Below are positions 1 through 5,624 of a stretch of DNA of 12,573 bases, piece after piece. Each line of letters begins with the position of its first letter. Positions within the stretch are counted from its first letter, which is position 1. A program made the position numbers and the translations under genes. Origin of the DNA: Treponema sp. (GTDB lineage Bacteria; Spirochaetota; Spirochaetia; Treponematales; Breznakiellaceae); NCBI GenBank assembly GCA_031273185.1, contig JAISSG010000084.1, positions 1-12,573 on the forward strand. Direction: 5' to 3'. The notes under the pieces were generated by a model. That model was not told the DNA's origin, did no database searches, and was given only the letters and a program-made list of their open reading frames with translations.

Positions 1-162
1 AAATCGGCAGAACTGGGAAACGCAGACGCACAGAATGCAATTGGGTGTATGTATTACAACGGCGATGACGTACCGCAGGATAAAGCCAAAGGTTACAAAT
101 GGCTTCGCAAAGCGGCGGAACAGGGACACGAAAAGGCACAAGAAAATATTGAAAACTTGTGA
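1..162 (+). CDS. Sel1-like repeat protein, C-terminal fragment
   Basis: Reading frame 1 is open from the first base to a TGA at 160-162, giving 53 residues that lack a start in the window. The residues GNADAQNAIGCMYYNGDDVP, followed by a K-A-x-x-W-x-x-K-A-A-E-Q-G-x-x-x-A-Q pattern, match the Sel1-like repeat, a roughly 36-residue alpha/alpha solenoid unit related to TPRs. Such proteins are usually scaffolds for protein-protein contacts and are often exported in bacteria. Only the last one and a half repeats are seen, so the partner, total length and location cannot be judged. No promoter or second gene follows on this strand for about 350 bases, so it is probably the end of its transcript. 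Confidence 0.85.
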   Translation, partial: KSAELGNADAQNAIGCMYYNGDDVPQDKAKGYKWLRKAAEQGHEKAQENIENL

Positions 163-204
163 GGAATGAGCCTTGATATAGCAGAGGGGCAAATAACCCC
201 AACT

Positions 205-219
205 GTGTCAAAATGACAC
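205..219. repeat. Short perfect inverted repeat
   Basis: GTGTCA at 205-210 and TGACAC at 214-219 are separated by three A residues, a perfect 6-bp stem 43 bases after the Sel1 stop codon. It lacks a following T run on either strand, so it is not a classical terminator. It could stabilise the 3' end of the mRNA or bind a protein. Confidence 0.45.
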
Positions 220-370
220 ACTTTAGGCAAATTTGCTCGCTTTGGGCGGTAAAAAACACCCAATACCGATGTTGGATTATTTTTGAATGCTGAATTGCTG
301 ATACAGGCCAGCGCGAGCGTGATTGGCACCTTTTTACAACCCTCTGTTGGTTGGCCTTCCTTTTGCTACC

Positions 371-449
371 CCATATTCCTAATACAGCGAGGAACCGTCG
401 GCGCAAAGCGCCTCCGTGCGGGTTCGCCGTTCCATGCCCTAATATATGG
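371..449. repeat. Nested palindromic element, GC-rich core
   Basis: Outer arms CCATAT (371-376) and ATATGG (444-449) enclose GGAAC (391-395) and GTTCC (429-433), and these enclose a perfect hairpin GGCGC-AAA-GCGCC (400-412). The nested layout suggests a folded single strand of about 80 bases, as in dispersed palindromic repeats or integron attC-type sites. It shares the string AGGAACC with the element at 6894-6956, but the resemblance is weak otherwise. Confidence 0.5.
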
Positions 450-518
450 CAGAAAAATGGCGGAAAATATGTATTGCCTTAGCGATAAAAAAGCATTACA
501 GTAAAAAAAGGAGATCTC

Positions 519-2513
519 GTGGGTTTTTATAAGAAACTGAAGGATGGATTGCCCCAGAGGCCGCGATCTACCCTGCCCTTGAAAGAAACGTTTCCGCTGG
601 TTACCAGGTATGCGTTGTCAAAAATTCGCCCCCAGTTTCGGGCGGTGCTGCTGGTTAGCGTCTTTTTAGCCGGCACCCAGTACTTTGTGCTGGGGGTTCC
701 GCTCCAGAACGCCGTGTCGGTTGCGGCCTGCGTGGGCGCTGCTATTCTGGGCCTGTCGTTCTTTTTGGAGGGGCTGTTTCTGGGGGTCATGCCCCTGGGC
801 GAGCAGTGCGGGATGCGGCTCCCGGCGAAGATCGGCGTGGCCGGCGTTACCGTTTTTTCCATTGTCATCGGCATTACGGCGACGCTTGCGGAGCCGGCCA
901 TTGCCGTGCTGCAGCAGCAGGGGAGCGTTATCCCCGCCTGGAACGCGCCGCTTCTGTACCTGCTGTTGAACCGGGGAACTTCATGGCTGGTCGCCGCTAT
1001 TGCGGCGGGGGTGGGCTTTTCGGTGGCGCTGGGGGTGTTCCGCTTTATGTTCGGCTGGCCGTTCAAGCCGCCGGTGTTTGTCATTATTCCGATTATCGTG
1101 GCGGTAAGCTGCGTGTTTGACTACAACTCTGTGCTTCGCCCGGTGGTGAACCTTGCCTGGGACACGGGCGGGGCGGCGACCGGGGCGGTAACGGTGCCGA
1201 TCATTTTGGCGCTTGGCCTGGGGGTGGCAAAGACCGGCGGGAAAAGCTCGGGCAGTTCGGGGCTGGGGCTCGTTACCCTTGCATCGGCGCTTCCCGTGGC
1301 AAGCGTTCTTTTGCTGGCGGCGATTCTTGGCCCCAGGGTTCCGCAGCCGGGCGACGCGGCGGCGTTCTTTGCCGATCTGCCGGAGCAGCGGGCAAAGGCG
1401 ATTTACGTTGCCGGGGGCATGGACGAACTGGTAAAAATTGCGGAGGACGCGGTCCACTCAGGCGATCTTGCCCCCGGGGAATACGCCGACTGTTTCCCCG
1501 ATCGCGTGCTAGGCGCAATGCAGGACCATGCCGGGCTATCCGTGTTCAGCTTCCGGTCGCTGCTGAATTTTTTTCTCGCCGCCCTGTACGCGGTCCTGCC
1601 CCTTGCCCTGGTGCTGATCATTGCCATTGTCCTGGTTGCCCGCGACAAGGTGCTCAACGCCGATATCGCGGTATTGGGGATAGTGTTTGCGGCGATAGGG
1701 ATGTTCGCCCTCAACCTGGGGATGACCGGCGGCATGACCGCGCTTAGCTCGCAGCTTGGCAACTCCCTCAAGCGCACCTATACGGAAACCCAGCTTGACG
1801 AAAAGGCCGTGGCGGTGAGGGGCGTTGATGCGGATTCGTTTATTACTGTCCCCGGTGAAGACGGGCCGCAAACCTACATCTGGATACCCGGGGAGAACGA
1901 GCCGTCTCCCGTAAAGTATGTTCCCCAGCGTCATATAGGCGACACGTATACCCATATTCCTGTTGAAAGGTCCCTGTTTTCCAATTTCGGCATCATTGGC
2001 GCCTATGTTGCGATTTTGATCCTTATGTTCCTGTTGGGATTTCTGGCGATATTTGCCGAGCCTGCCCTTGCCGTTACCGCCGTCACCGTCGAGGAGATGA
2101 CCACCGGCACCTTCAAGCGATCGACGCTGATAATGATAGCCGCCATCGGCGTGGGCTGCGGCATGGCAGTCGGTTTTGCGCGGGTGCTGTTCAGCAACAT
2201 GCTGCCGTCGGGGGGCATACACCTTACCTGGATACTTGCACCTGCCTACGTCCTCGCGCTTATCCTGACGATATTTGCCCCCGAGGATTTCTCCTCGATA
2301 GCCTGGGACGTGGCCGGCATTGCCACCGGCCCCATTGCCGTTCCCATCATCATTACCACCGGGCTGGGCCTGGGGCGCGATTCCCTGCGGGCGGACGGCG
2401 CGTTCGGCATCGTGGCGACGGCGAGCGTTTTTCCGATCATAGCGATCCTTGTGTCGGGGATCATCGACAAGGCCAAATCGAAACGGGCAATAGGAAGAAA
2501 CTATGGGGAATGA
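519..2513 (+). CDS. Tandem DUF1538 integral membrane protein, probable transporter
   Basis: This 664-residue membrane protein has two copies of a DUF1538-type unit. Copy one carries AEPA (residues 124-127) and A-W-D-T-G-G-A-A-T-G (213-222) followed by VPIILALGLG. Copy two carries AEPA (513-516) and A-W-D-V-A-G-I-A-T-G (595-604) followed by VPIIITTGLG. The motif spacing is 90 and 83 residues, and the order is the same, so this is a direct duplication. Long hydrophobic runs fill both halves. A soluble stretch (about 271-345) and another (about 415-485) sit between them. The family is uncharacterised; a role in transport is inferred from its topology and its P-II-like partner. The GTG start at 519 is supported by AAAGGAG at 507-513. 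The stop overlaps the next start by 11 bases, so the two genes are translationally coupled. The substrate cannot be told from the sequence. Confidence 0.85.
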   Translation: MGFYKKLKDGLPQRPRSTLPLKETFPLVTRYALSKIRPQFRAVLLVSVFLAGTQYFVLGVPLQNAVSVAACVGAAILGLSFFLEGLFLGVMPLGEQCGMRLPAKIGVAGVTVFSIVIGITATLAEPAIAVLQQQGSVIPAWNAPLLYLLLNRGTSWLVAAIAAGVGFSVALGVFRFMFGWPFKPPVFVIIPIIVAVSCVFDYNSVLRPVVNLAWDTGGAATGAVTVPIILALGLGVAKTGGKSSGSSGLGLVTLASALPVASVLLLAAILGPRVPQPGDAAAFFADLPEQRAKAIYVAGGMDELVKIAEDAVHSGDLAPGEYADCFPDRVLGAMQDHAGLSVFSFRSLLNFFLAALYAVLPLALVLIIAIVLVARDKVLNADIAVLGIVFAAIGMFALNLGMTGGMTALSSQLGNSLKRTYTETQLDEKAVAVRGVDADSFITVPGEDGPQTYIWIPGENEPSPVKYVPQRHIGDTYTHIPVERSLFSNFGIIGAYVAILILMFLLGFLAIFAEPALAVTAVTVEEMTTGTFKRSTLIMIAAIGVGCGMAVGFARVLFSNMLPSGGIHLTWILAPAYVLALILTIFAPEDFSSIAWDVAGIATGPIAVPIIITTGLGLGRDSLRADGAFGIVATASVFPIIAILVSGIIDKAKSKRAIGRNYGE

Positions 2514-3621
2514 AATTTCCAGCATCATCTGCGTTGCCGACATGAACATCACCAAGATCGTTGACCAGTGCCTTGAGGACCTTGCCCTGCCCGAGGTTTT
2601 TGTCCAGCGCGCCAAGCAGATGTCGCTGGCTGACCAGCAGGGCTTTTTGGGGCTGAGGCCGGGAACCAAGCTTGCGGAAAGCAGGGCTGTTATCTACCGG
2701 GCGTTTGTTCCCTCGGTATATGAAGATGGCGTGATGCGCCGCATTGCCGAAGCCGCGAATCTGGTGATGGGTGGACGGGGCTGTATTTTTTCCCAGCACA
2801 TTGATTTTTTCCGGGGGACGCCCCTTGCGTTTGACACCGAAAAGCTTGACAGGCTCTGCGGGAAGGCTAAGCCGTCCCAGGAGGAACACGCGCTTATCAA
2901 CTGTGTTGTTTCGCGGGGCATGGGGGATCATCTTGTTCAGGCGATGCTGGATCTGGGCGTCTGCGTGCCGGTTGTTTTTTTCGGCAGCGGAGTCGGCATC
3001 AGGGACAGGCTGGGGCTGCTGAGGATAACCATACCGATCGAGAAGGAAATTCTCTGGCTTATCGTTCCGCGCTCCGACGCGGAGCTTGTTGAGAAAACGC
3101 TGATCCCCCGCGCCCGCCTTGACGTTCCCGGCCAGGGCTTTCTATACAAGAGCTTTGTCCGTGCGCCGGTGGTAAACCTGCGGGTCAGGCAGGGGAAGCG
3201 GCTTCACGCCGCGACGATGGAGCAGGTTATCGCCGCGCTGGACGAGGTCCGCGGATCGAGCAACTGGCGCCGCCTTGGATCGTACAAGCAAAGATCCGGC
3301 TACGAGAATAAAGCGATTAAAGCGCGAGGTCTTTTCTTCATTGGCGAAGAGGAAGACGCCGAGGCGTTTCGCAAAACAGCCATGGAAAACGGGGCGCGTG
3401 GCGCAACCAATAACGATCTGGAAATGCGCTGTTACAGCAGTTCCGCAGGAGAACAGGGCATGGTGTCGCGCTCCCGCGAGCTTTGCGACATAATCGTTTC
3501 CCGCGAGGTTGAGGAAAAACTCTGTGATCTCCTGATGCAAAGGGGATTTTTTGGCGAAGGAAGCCCAAGCGTTCTCAAGAGCTTCAACGTGGAAATGCCC
3601 CCGACGGTTTACCGCCGGTAG
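2503..3621 (+). CDS. P-II-like regulatory protein with three fused modules
   Basis: This 372-residue soluble protein is encoded in an operon with the DUF1538 gene; ATG 2503 has AGGAAG at 2492-2497. The middle part (about 129-220) reads like the P-II-like proteins that accompany DUF1538: I-N-C-V-V-S-R-G-M-G-D, then F-F-G-S-G-V-G-I-R-D-R-L-G-L-L, then I-E-K-E-I-L-W-L-I-V-P-R and R-L-D-V-P-G-Q-G-F. The first part (about 6-103) repeats this plan more loosely: A-E-S-R-A-V-I-Y-R-A-F-V-P, an E-D-G-V-M-R-R-I-A-E helix and G-G-R-G-C-I-F. The third part (about 275-365) ends in R-E-L-C-D-I-I-V-S-R-E-V-E-E-K-L. P-II proteins are normally homotrimers of about 110-residue chains that sense nucleotides and block or gate membrane transporters. 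Three modules at about 124 residues each suggest a single-chain pseudotrimer. That reading, and control of the DUF1538 protein, are inferences. Confidence 0.7.
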   Translation: MGNEISSIICVADMNITKIVDQCLEDLALPEVFVQRAKQMSLADQQGFLGLRPGTKLAESRAVIYRAFVPSVYEDGVMRRIAEAANLVMGGRGCIFSQHIDFFRGTPLAFDTEKLDRLCGKAKPSQEEHALINCVVSRGMGDHLVQAMLDLGVCVPVVFFGSGVGIRDRLGLLRITIPIEKEILWLIVPRSDAELVEKTLIPRARLDVPGQGFLYKSFVRAPVVNLRVRQGKRLHAATMEQVIAALDEVRGSSNWRRLGSYKQRSGYENKAIKARGLFFIGEEEDAEAFRKTAMENGARGATNNDLEMRCYSSSAGEQGMVSRSRELCDIIVSREVEEKLCDLLMQRGFFGEGSPSVLKSFNVEMPPTVYRR

Positions 3622-3755
3622 GGATTGGCAATTATTTTGGGGTTTCAGTTATTTATATTGAAGCTACCATAAATGTTTTCCCCGAGCCGCCGTCGCCAGC
3701 TTTGTTGGCGCAGGCGGCGAAGCGCATTAAAGCTGTTATGCGAAGTGGCAAGTTA
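3622..3755. other. Intergenic region holding a GC hairpin element
   Basis: The stretch after the P-II-like gene first is AT-rich with no terminator that I can see, then becomes the GC-rich element described at 3680-3752. The minus-strand lipoprotein gene ends at 3756, only four bases from the end of the element. Confidence 0.6.
3680..3752 (-). repeat. GC-rich hairpin element, left border of island 1 (attC-like)
   Basis: On the plus strand this holds CCCCGAGCCGCCG (3680-3692), GGCGGCGAAGCG (3713-3724) and CTGTTATG (3733-3740), three strings that recur in the same order at 6911-6956. Between the first two, CCGCC and GGCGG, then CGCCA and TGGCG, pair to form a strong hairpin with a 2x2 internal loop. 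The end GTTATGCGAAGTGGCAAG (3735-3752) has an inverted partner at 4787-4804 with 15 of 18 bases matching. Read on the minus strand it follows the lipoprotein gene, as an attC site follows its cassette gene. The far end lacks a clean GTT core, so the site may be decayed, or may instead be a terminal inverted repeat. Confidence 0.5.
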
Positions 3756-4742
3756 CTATAATTCAAATCTATTTATTCTTCTTAATTCTCCATTATCATT
3801 AATCCACACATCAAATCTATCGCTGTTTTTTTCAACACGATACTCCCTGCAAAAAACGTATAATCCTCTGTTTGATTCCCTGTTAATTCTTGTTTCAAAT
3901 ATTAACCTATTTTCACCGCTATAGTAGTACGGATTGCCAAATAATTCTATTTCTTTCGTTACTGGTGAAAAAATTACATACATATTGTATCTTGTATAAT
4001 CCAAATTTACAATTCTATTTATTGTAGAATATGTATTAATAAAATTACTTTCACCAAATAATGATAAAAAATATTGTTTTTCCGTTTCATTTGTTATTTT
4101 CACATACATATAATCATTGGAATATACGGGATAACCAATATTCCTTATCCAGCTTCCCATTGTTGAAACATATATCCTTGCCCTAAATAAAATACTGTTA
4201 TTCGATCTATCTATTTTTATAGATAGATTTCTTATTTCGTTTTCATCTATAATATTATTCTCATTAAAATCAATAAAAACGGCCAGGTACAATATTCCGC
4301 TAAATTTATCATCAATATCCGCAATATCCTTTATTTTTATGATTGCAGTACCATTTTCACCTGTTCTTTTTTCTGGAGTTATCGCATTATACTGCATTTC
4401 TCTATTTATTGTTAATGTTATTTCCATATTTTCATCTGCTTTATCCATTAAGGCTGTTGCCGGATGGAAGATGACAGTATTTTCACATTTTATGGGATAA
4501 GAATATTTTTTGAACATTTCTTCATTATGATATGCAAAAATATGTATTGTTCTATTATCAGCATTTTTTACCAAAATATTCAATTTCTGATCATCAATTG
4601 AATATACCCCATTTTCTTCAATAATAATCCTGTTATTTTGTTCAATAAATATATCAAAATTCATATTTTTGGCTTCATTATCGTTACGGAAAGACACACA
4701 CGACAATAAAGTAAAAGCAATTATTGTAAAATATAGTTTCAT
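3756..4742 (-). CDS. Predicted lipoprotein of unknown function, AT-rich island gene
   Basis: The 328-residue product starts with a short signal peptide ending in the lipobox T-L-L-S-C (Cys15), so it is probably a membrane-anchored lipoprotein. I do not recognise the family. Many short beta-strand-like stretches rich in N, I, Y and E follow. Residues 158-169, D-F-N-E-N-N-I-I-D-E-N-E, fit the calcium-binding EF-hand loop pattern D-x-N-x-N-N-x-I-D-x-x-E. The ATG at 4742 has GGAG at 4750-4753 (7-base spacer) and a TATAAT at 4763-4768 on the minus strand, without a convincing -35 box. Base composition is far more AT-rich than both neighbours, and codons end mainly in A or T, which points to transfer from another source. 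The gene is bracketed by inverted GC-rich elements, so it seems to be a self-contained inserted unit. Confidence 0.75.
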   Translation of the reverse strand: MKLYFTIIAFTLLSCVSFRNDNEAKNMNFDIFIEQNNRIIIEENGVYSIDDQKLNILVKNADNRTIHIFAYHNEEMFKKYSYPIKCENTVIFHPATALMDKADENMEITLTINREMQYNAITPEKRTGENGTAIIKIKDIADIDDKFSGILYLAVFIDFNENNIIDENEIRNLSIKIDRSNNSILFRARIYVSTMGSWIRNIGYPVYSNDYMYVKITNETEKQYFLSLFGESNFINTYSTINRIVNLDYTRYNMYVIFSPVTKEIELFGNPYYYSGENRLIFETRINRESNRGLYVFCREYRVEKNSDRFDVWINDNGELRRINRFEL

Positions 4743-4786
4743 AAATATTCTCCAATAATATTATTATATATTTCAAACCTTGCCGG

Positions 4787-4830
4787 CTTGCCATTTCGCC
4801 TGACAAGCGGTAACTGCTTCGGCGGCCTGG
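4787..4830 (-). repeat. Right border of island 1, inverted copy of the left border
   Basis: CTTGCCATTTCGCCTGAC (4787-4804) is the inverted partner of 3735-3752 with three mismatches. Similarity continues outward as GGTAACTGCTTCGGCGGCC against the complement of 3712-3734. Read on the minus strand, the core is GTCAGGC, one base from the integron core GTTAGGC. The GC-rich part runs to within 12 bases of the stop codon of the gene at 4842-5507. Confidence 0.5.
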
Positions 4831-4841
4831 GATTCGGTCGG

Positions 4842-5507
4842 CTAGTCCATGGTGAAAGAGAGTTTGATGCCGTTGGTCCTGAGGGCTACCCATTCGCCCC
4901 GGAGAGGCAGGTGCCCGCGATCAACGAAAAAGTAGAAGTAGGTATTCCTGCCGGGATCGAAGGGATTGTAGACCCGCACTTCGCCGGTGTCGCCGTCCGC
5001 CGTGATCCTGAAAAGGACGGGGCTTTGGAGAAATTCCCGGGTCAGCAGTGGAAGGTACTCGTTCAGGGAGACGCTTTCCACCAGGTCCATGCGGGAGTTG
5101 CCGGTGCTCTTGTACACCTGGGCGGAGAGGCCCCGGGGGATGCCCCTGGCAATGGGGGCCTCGTCGTAGTTAAGCCACAAAAGGTAGGAGTTGCCGGCTC
5201 CCCAAGAGGGGCCGTTGTGCGGGCTGTCCACAAAAATATGCAGGCCAAAGCCGCCGTGGCCGTCCTCGGCGCCGCCCTCGTACCGGGCGCTGAATTCGTA
5301 GGTCATGGCACCGCTCTGGGGAACACGGAAATTGGCCTTGGCAAGCCTGGCGTTTTCGTCGTTCTGGTAGAGCCTGGGGCCGTCAAATTGCCACCTGCCG
5401 GAGGCAAAACGATATTCAGGGATCCGGGCCTGGGCAGAAGGCGGCAACTGGGCAAAAAGCGGGAACGCCGCCCCCAGCGCCAGCACAAAAACTATGGGAC
5501 GTTTCAT
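4842..5507 (-). CDS. Exported protein of unknown function, possible beta-sandwich domain
   Basis: The product has 221 residues and a typical signal peptide (basic M-K-R-P start, hydrophobic core, cleavage likely after L-F-A near residue 19), so it is periplasmic or surface exposed. The rest is rich in aromatic and glycine residues: R-W-Q-F-D-G, M-T-Y-E-F-S-A-R-Y-E-G-G, G-G-F-G-L-H-I-F-V-D, S-Y-L-L-W-L-N-Y-D and V-L-F-R-I-T-A-D-G-D-T-G-E-V-R-V-Y. This pattern suggests a jelly-roll or concanavalin-like sandwich such as occurs in carbohydrate-binding and 3-keto-disaccharide hydrolase-like proteins, but I cannot name a family. The ATG at 5507 has a strong AAGGAGGA at 5511-5518 on the minus strand. 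A possible -10 TACAAT lies at 5537-5542. It is divergent from the lipoprotein gene at 5625, with 117 bases shared between the two starts. Confidence 0.75.
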   Translation of the reverse strand: MKRPIVFVLALGAAFPLFAQLPPSAQARIPEYRFASGRWQFDGPRLYQNDENARLAKANFRVPQSGAMTYEFSARYEGGAEDGHGGFGLHIFVDSPHNGPSWGAGNSYLLWLNYDEAPIARGIPRGLSAQVYKSTGNSRMDLVESVSLNEYLPLLTREFLQSPVLFRITADGDTGEVRVYNPFDPGRNTYFYFFVDRGHLPLRGEWVALRTNGIKLSFTMD

Positions 5508-5549
5508 AGCTCCTCCTTATGCGGGTAGCATGCGCCATTGTACCACGGC

Positions 5550-5580
5550 CCCGGCGAAAAAGAAATGCCTTGGCGCCGGG
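5550..5580. promoter_or_regulatory. Inverted repeat in divergent promoter region
   Basis: CCCGGCG (5550-5556) and CGCCGGG (5574-5580) form a perfect 7-bp inverted repeat with a 17-base spacer, midway between the two divergent starts. It could be an operator shared by both genes; nothing in the sequence identifies the regulator. Confidence 0.3.
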
Positions 5581-5589
5581 TTAGCAGAG

Positions 5590-5617
5590 TTTACACAAAC
5601 CGGCTTTTGTGTACAAT
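5590..5617 (+). promoter_or_regulatory. Promoter with embedded operator-like dyad
   Basis: TTTACA (5590-5595), a 16-base spacer and TACAAT (5612-5617) form a good sigma-70-type promoter. Inside it, TACACAAA (5592-5599) and TTTGTGTA (5606-5613) form a perfect 8-bp dyad with a 6-base centre, overlapping both boxes. A repressor bound here would block RNA polymerase. The start site would fall at about 5624, next to the ATG at 5625. Confidence 0.5.
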
Positions 5618-5624
5618 TAGCCCC

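Larger units (their letters stand above)
163..518. other. Intergenic region with palindromes, no gene seen
   Basis: This gap separates the Sel1 protein from the DUF1538 gene. I see no convincing gene; the short open frames here lack a ribosome binding site and family resemblance. It holds a small hairpin at 205-219 and a larger palindromic element at 371-449, listed separately. Just before the DUF1538 gene there is no promoter with good -35 and -10 boxes at a sensible distance. Confidence 0.6.

Noticed and set aside
474..502. TTGCCT-17-TACAGT as promoter of the DUF1538 gene
   Set aside because: The start site would fall on or after the ribosome binding site at 507-513, leaving no usable leader.
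283..504. 73-residue plus-strand frame before the DUF1538 gene
   Set aside because: It runs through the palindromic element, lacks a ribosome site and resembles no family.
1536..2669. 377-residue open frame on the minus strand across the DUF1538 and P-II-like genes
   Set aside because: It is antisense to clearly conserved motifs, with a composition typical of a shadow frame and no ribosome binding site.
3680..3719. Hairpin after the P-II-like gene as a rho-independent terminator
   Set aside because: The stem is strong, but no T run follows on the plus strand, and the same element recurs at another locus as a repeat.
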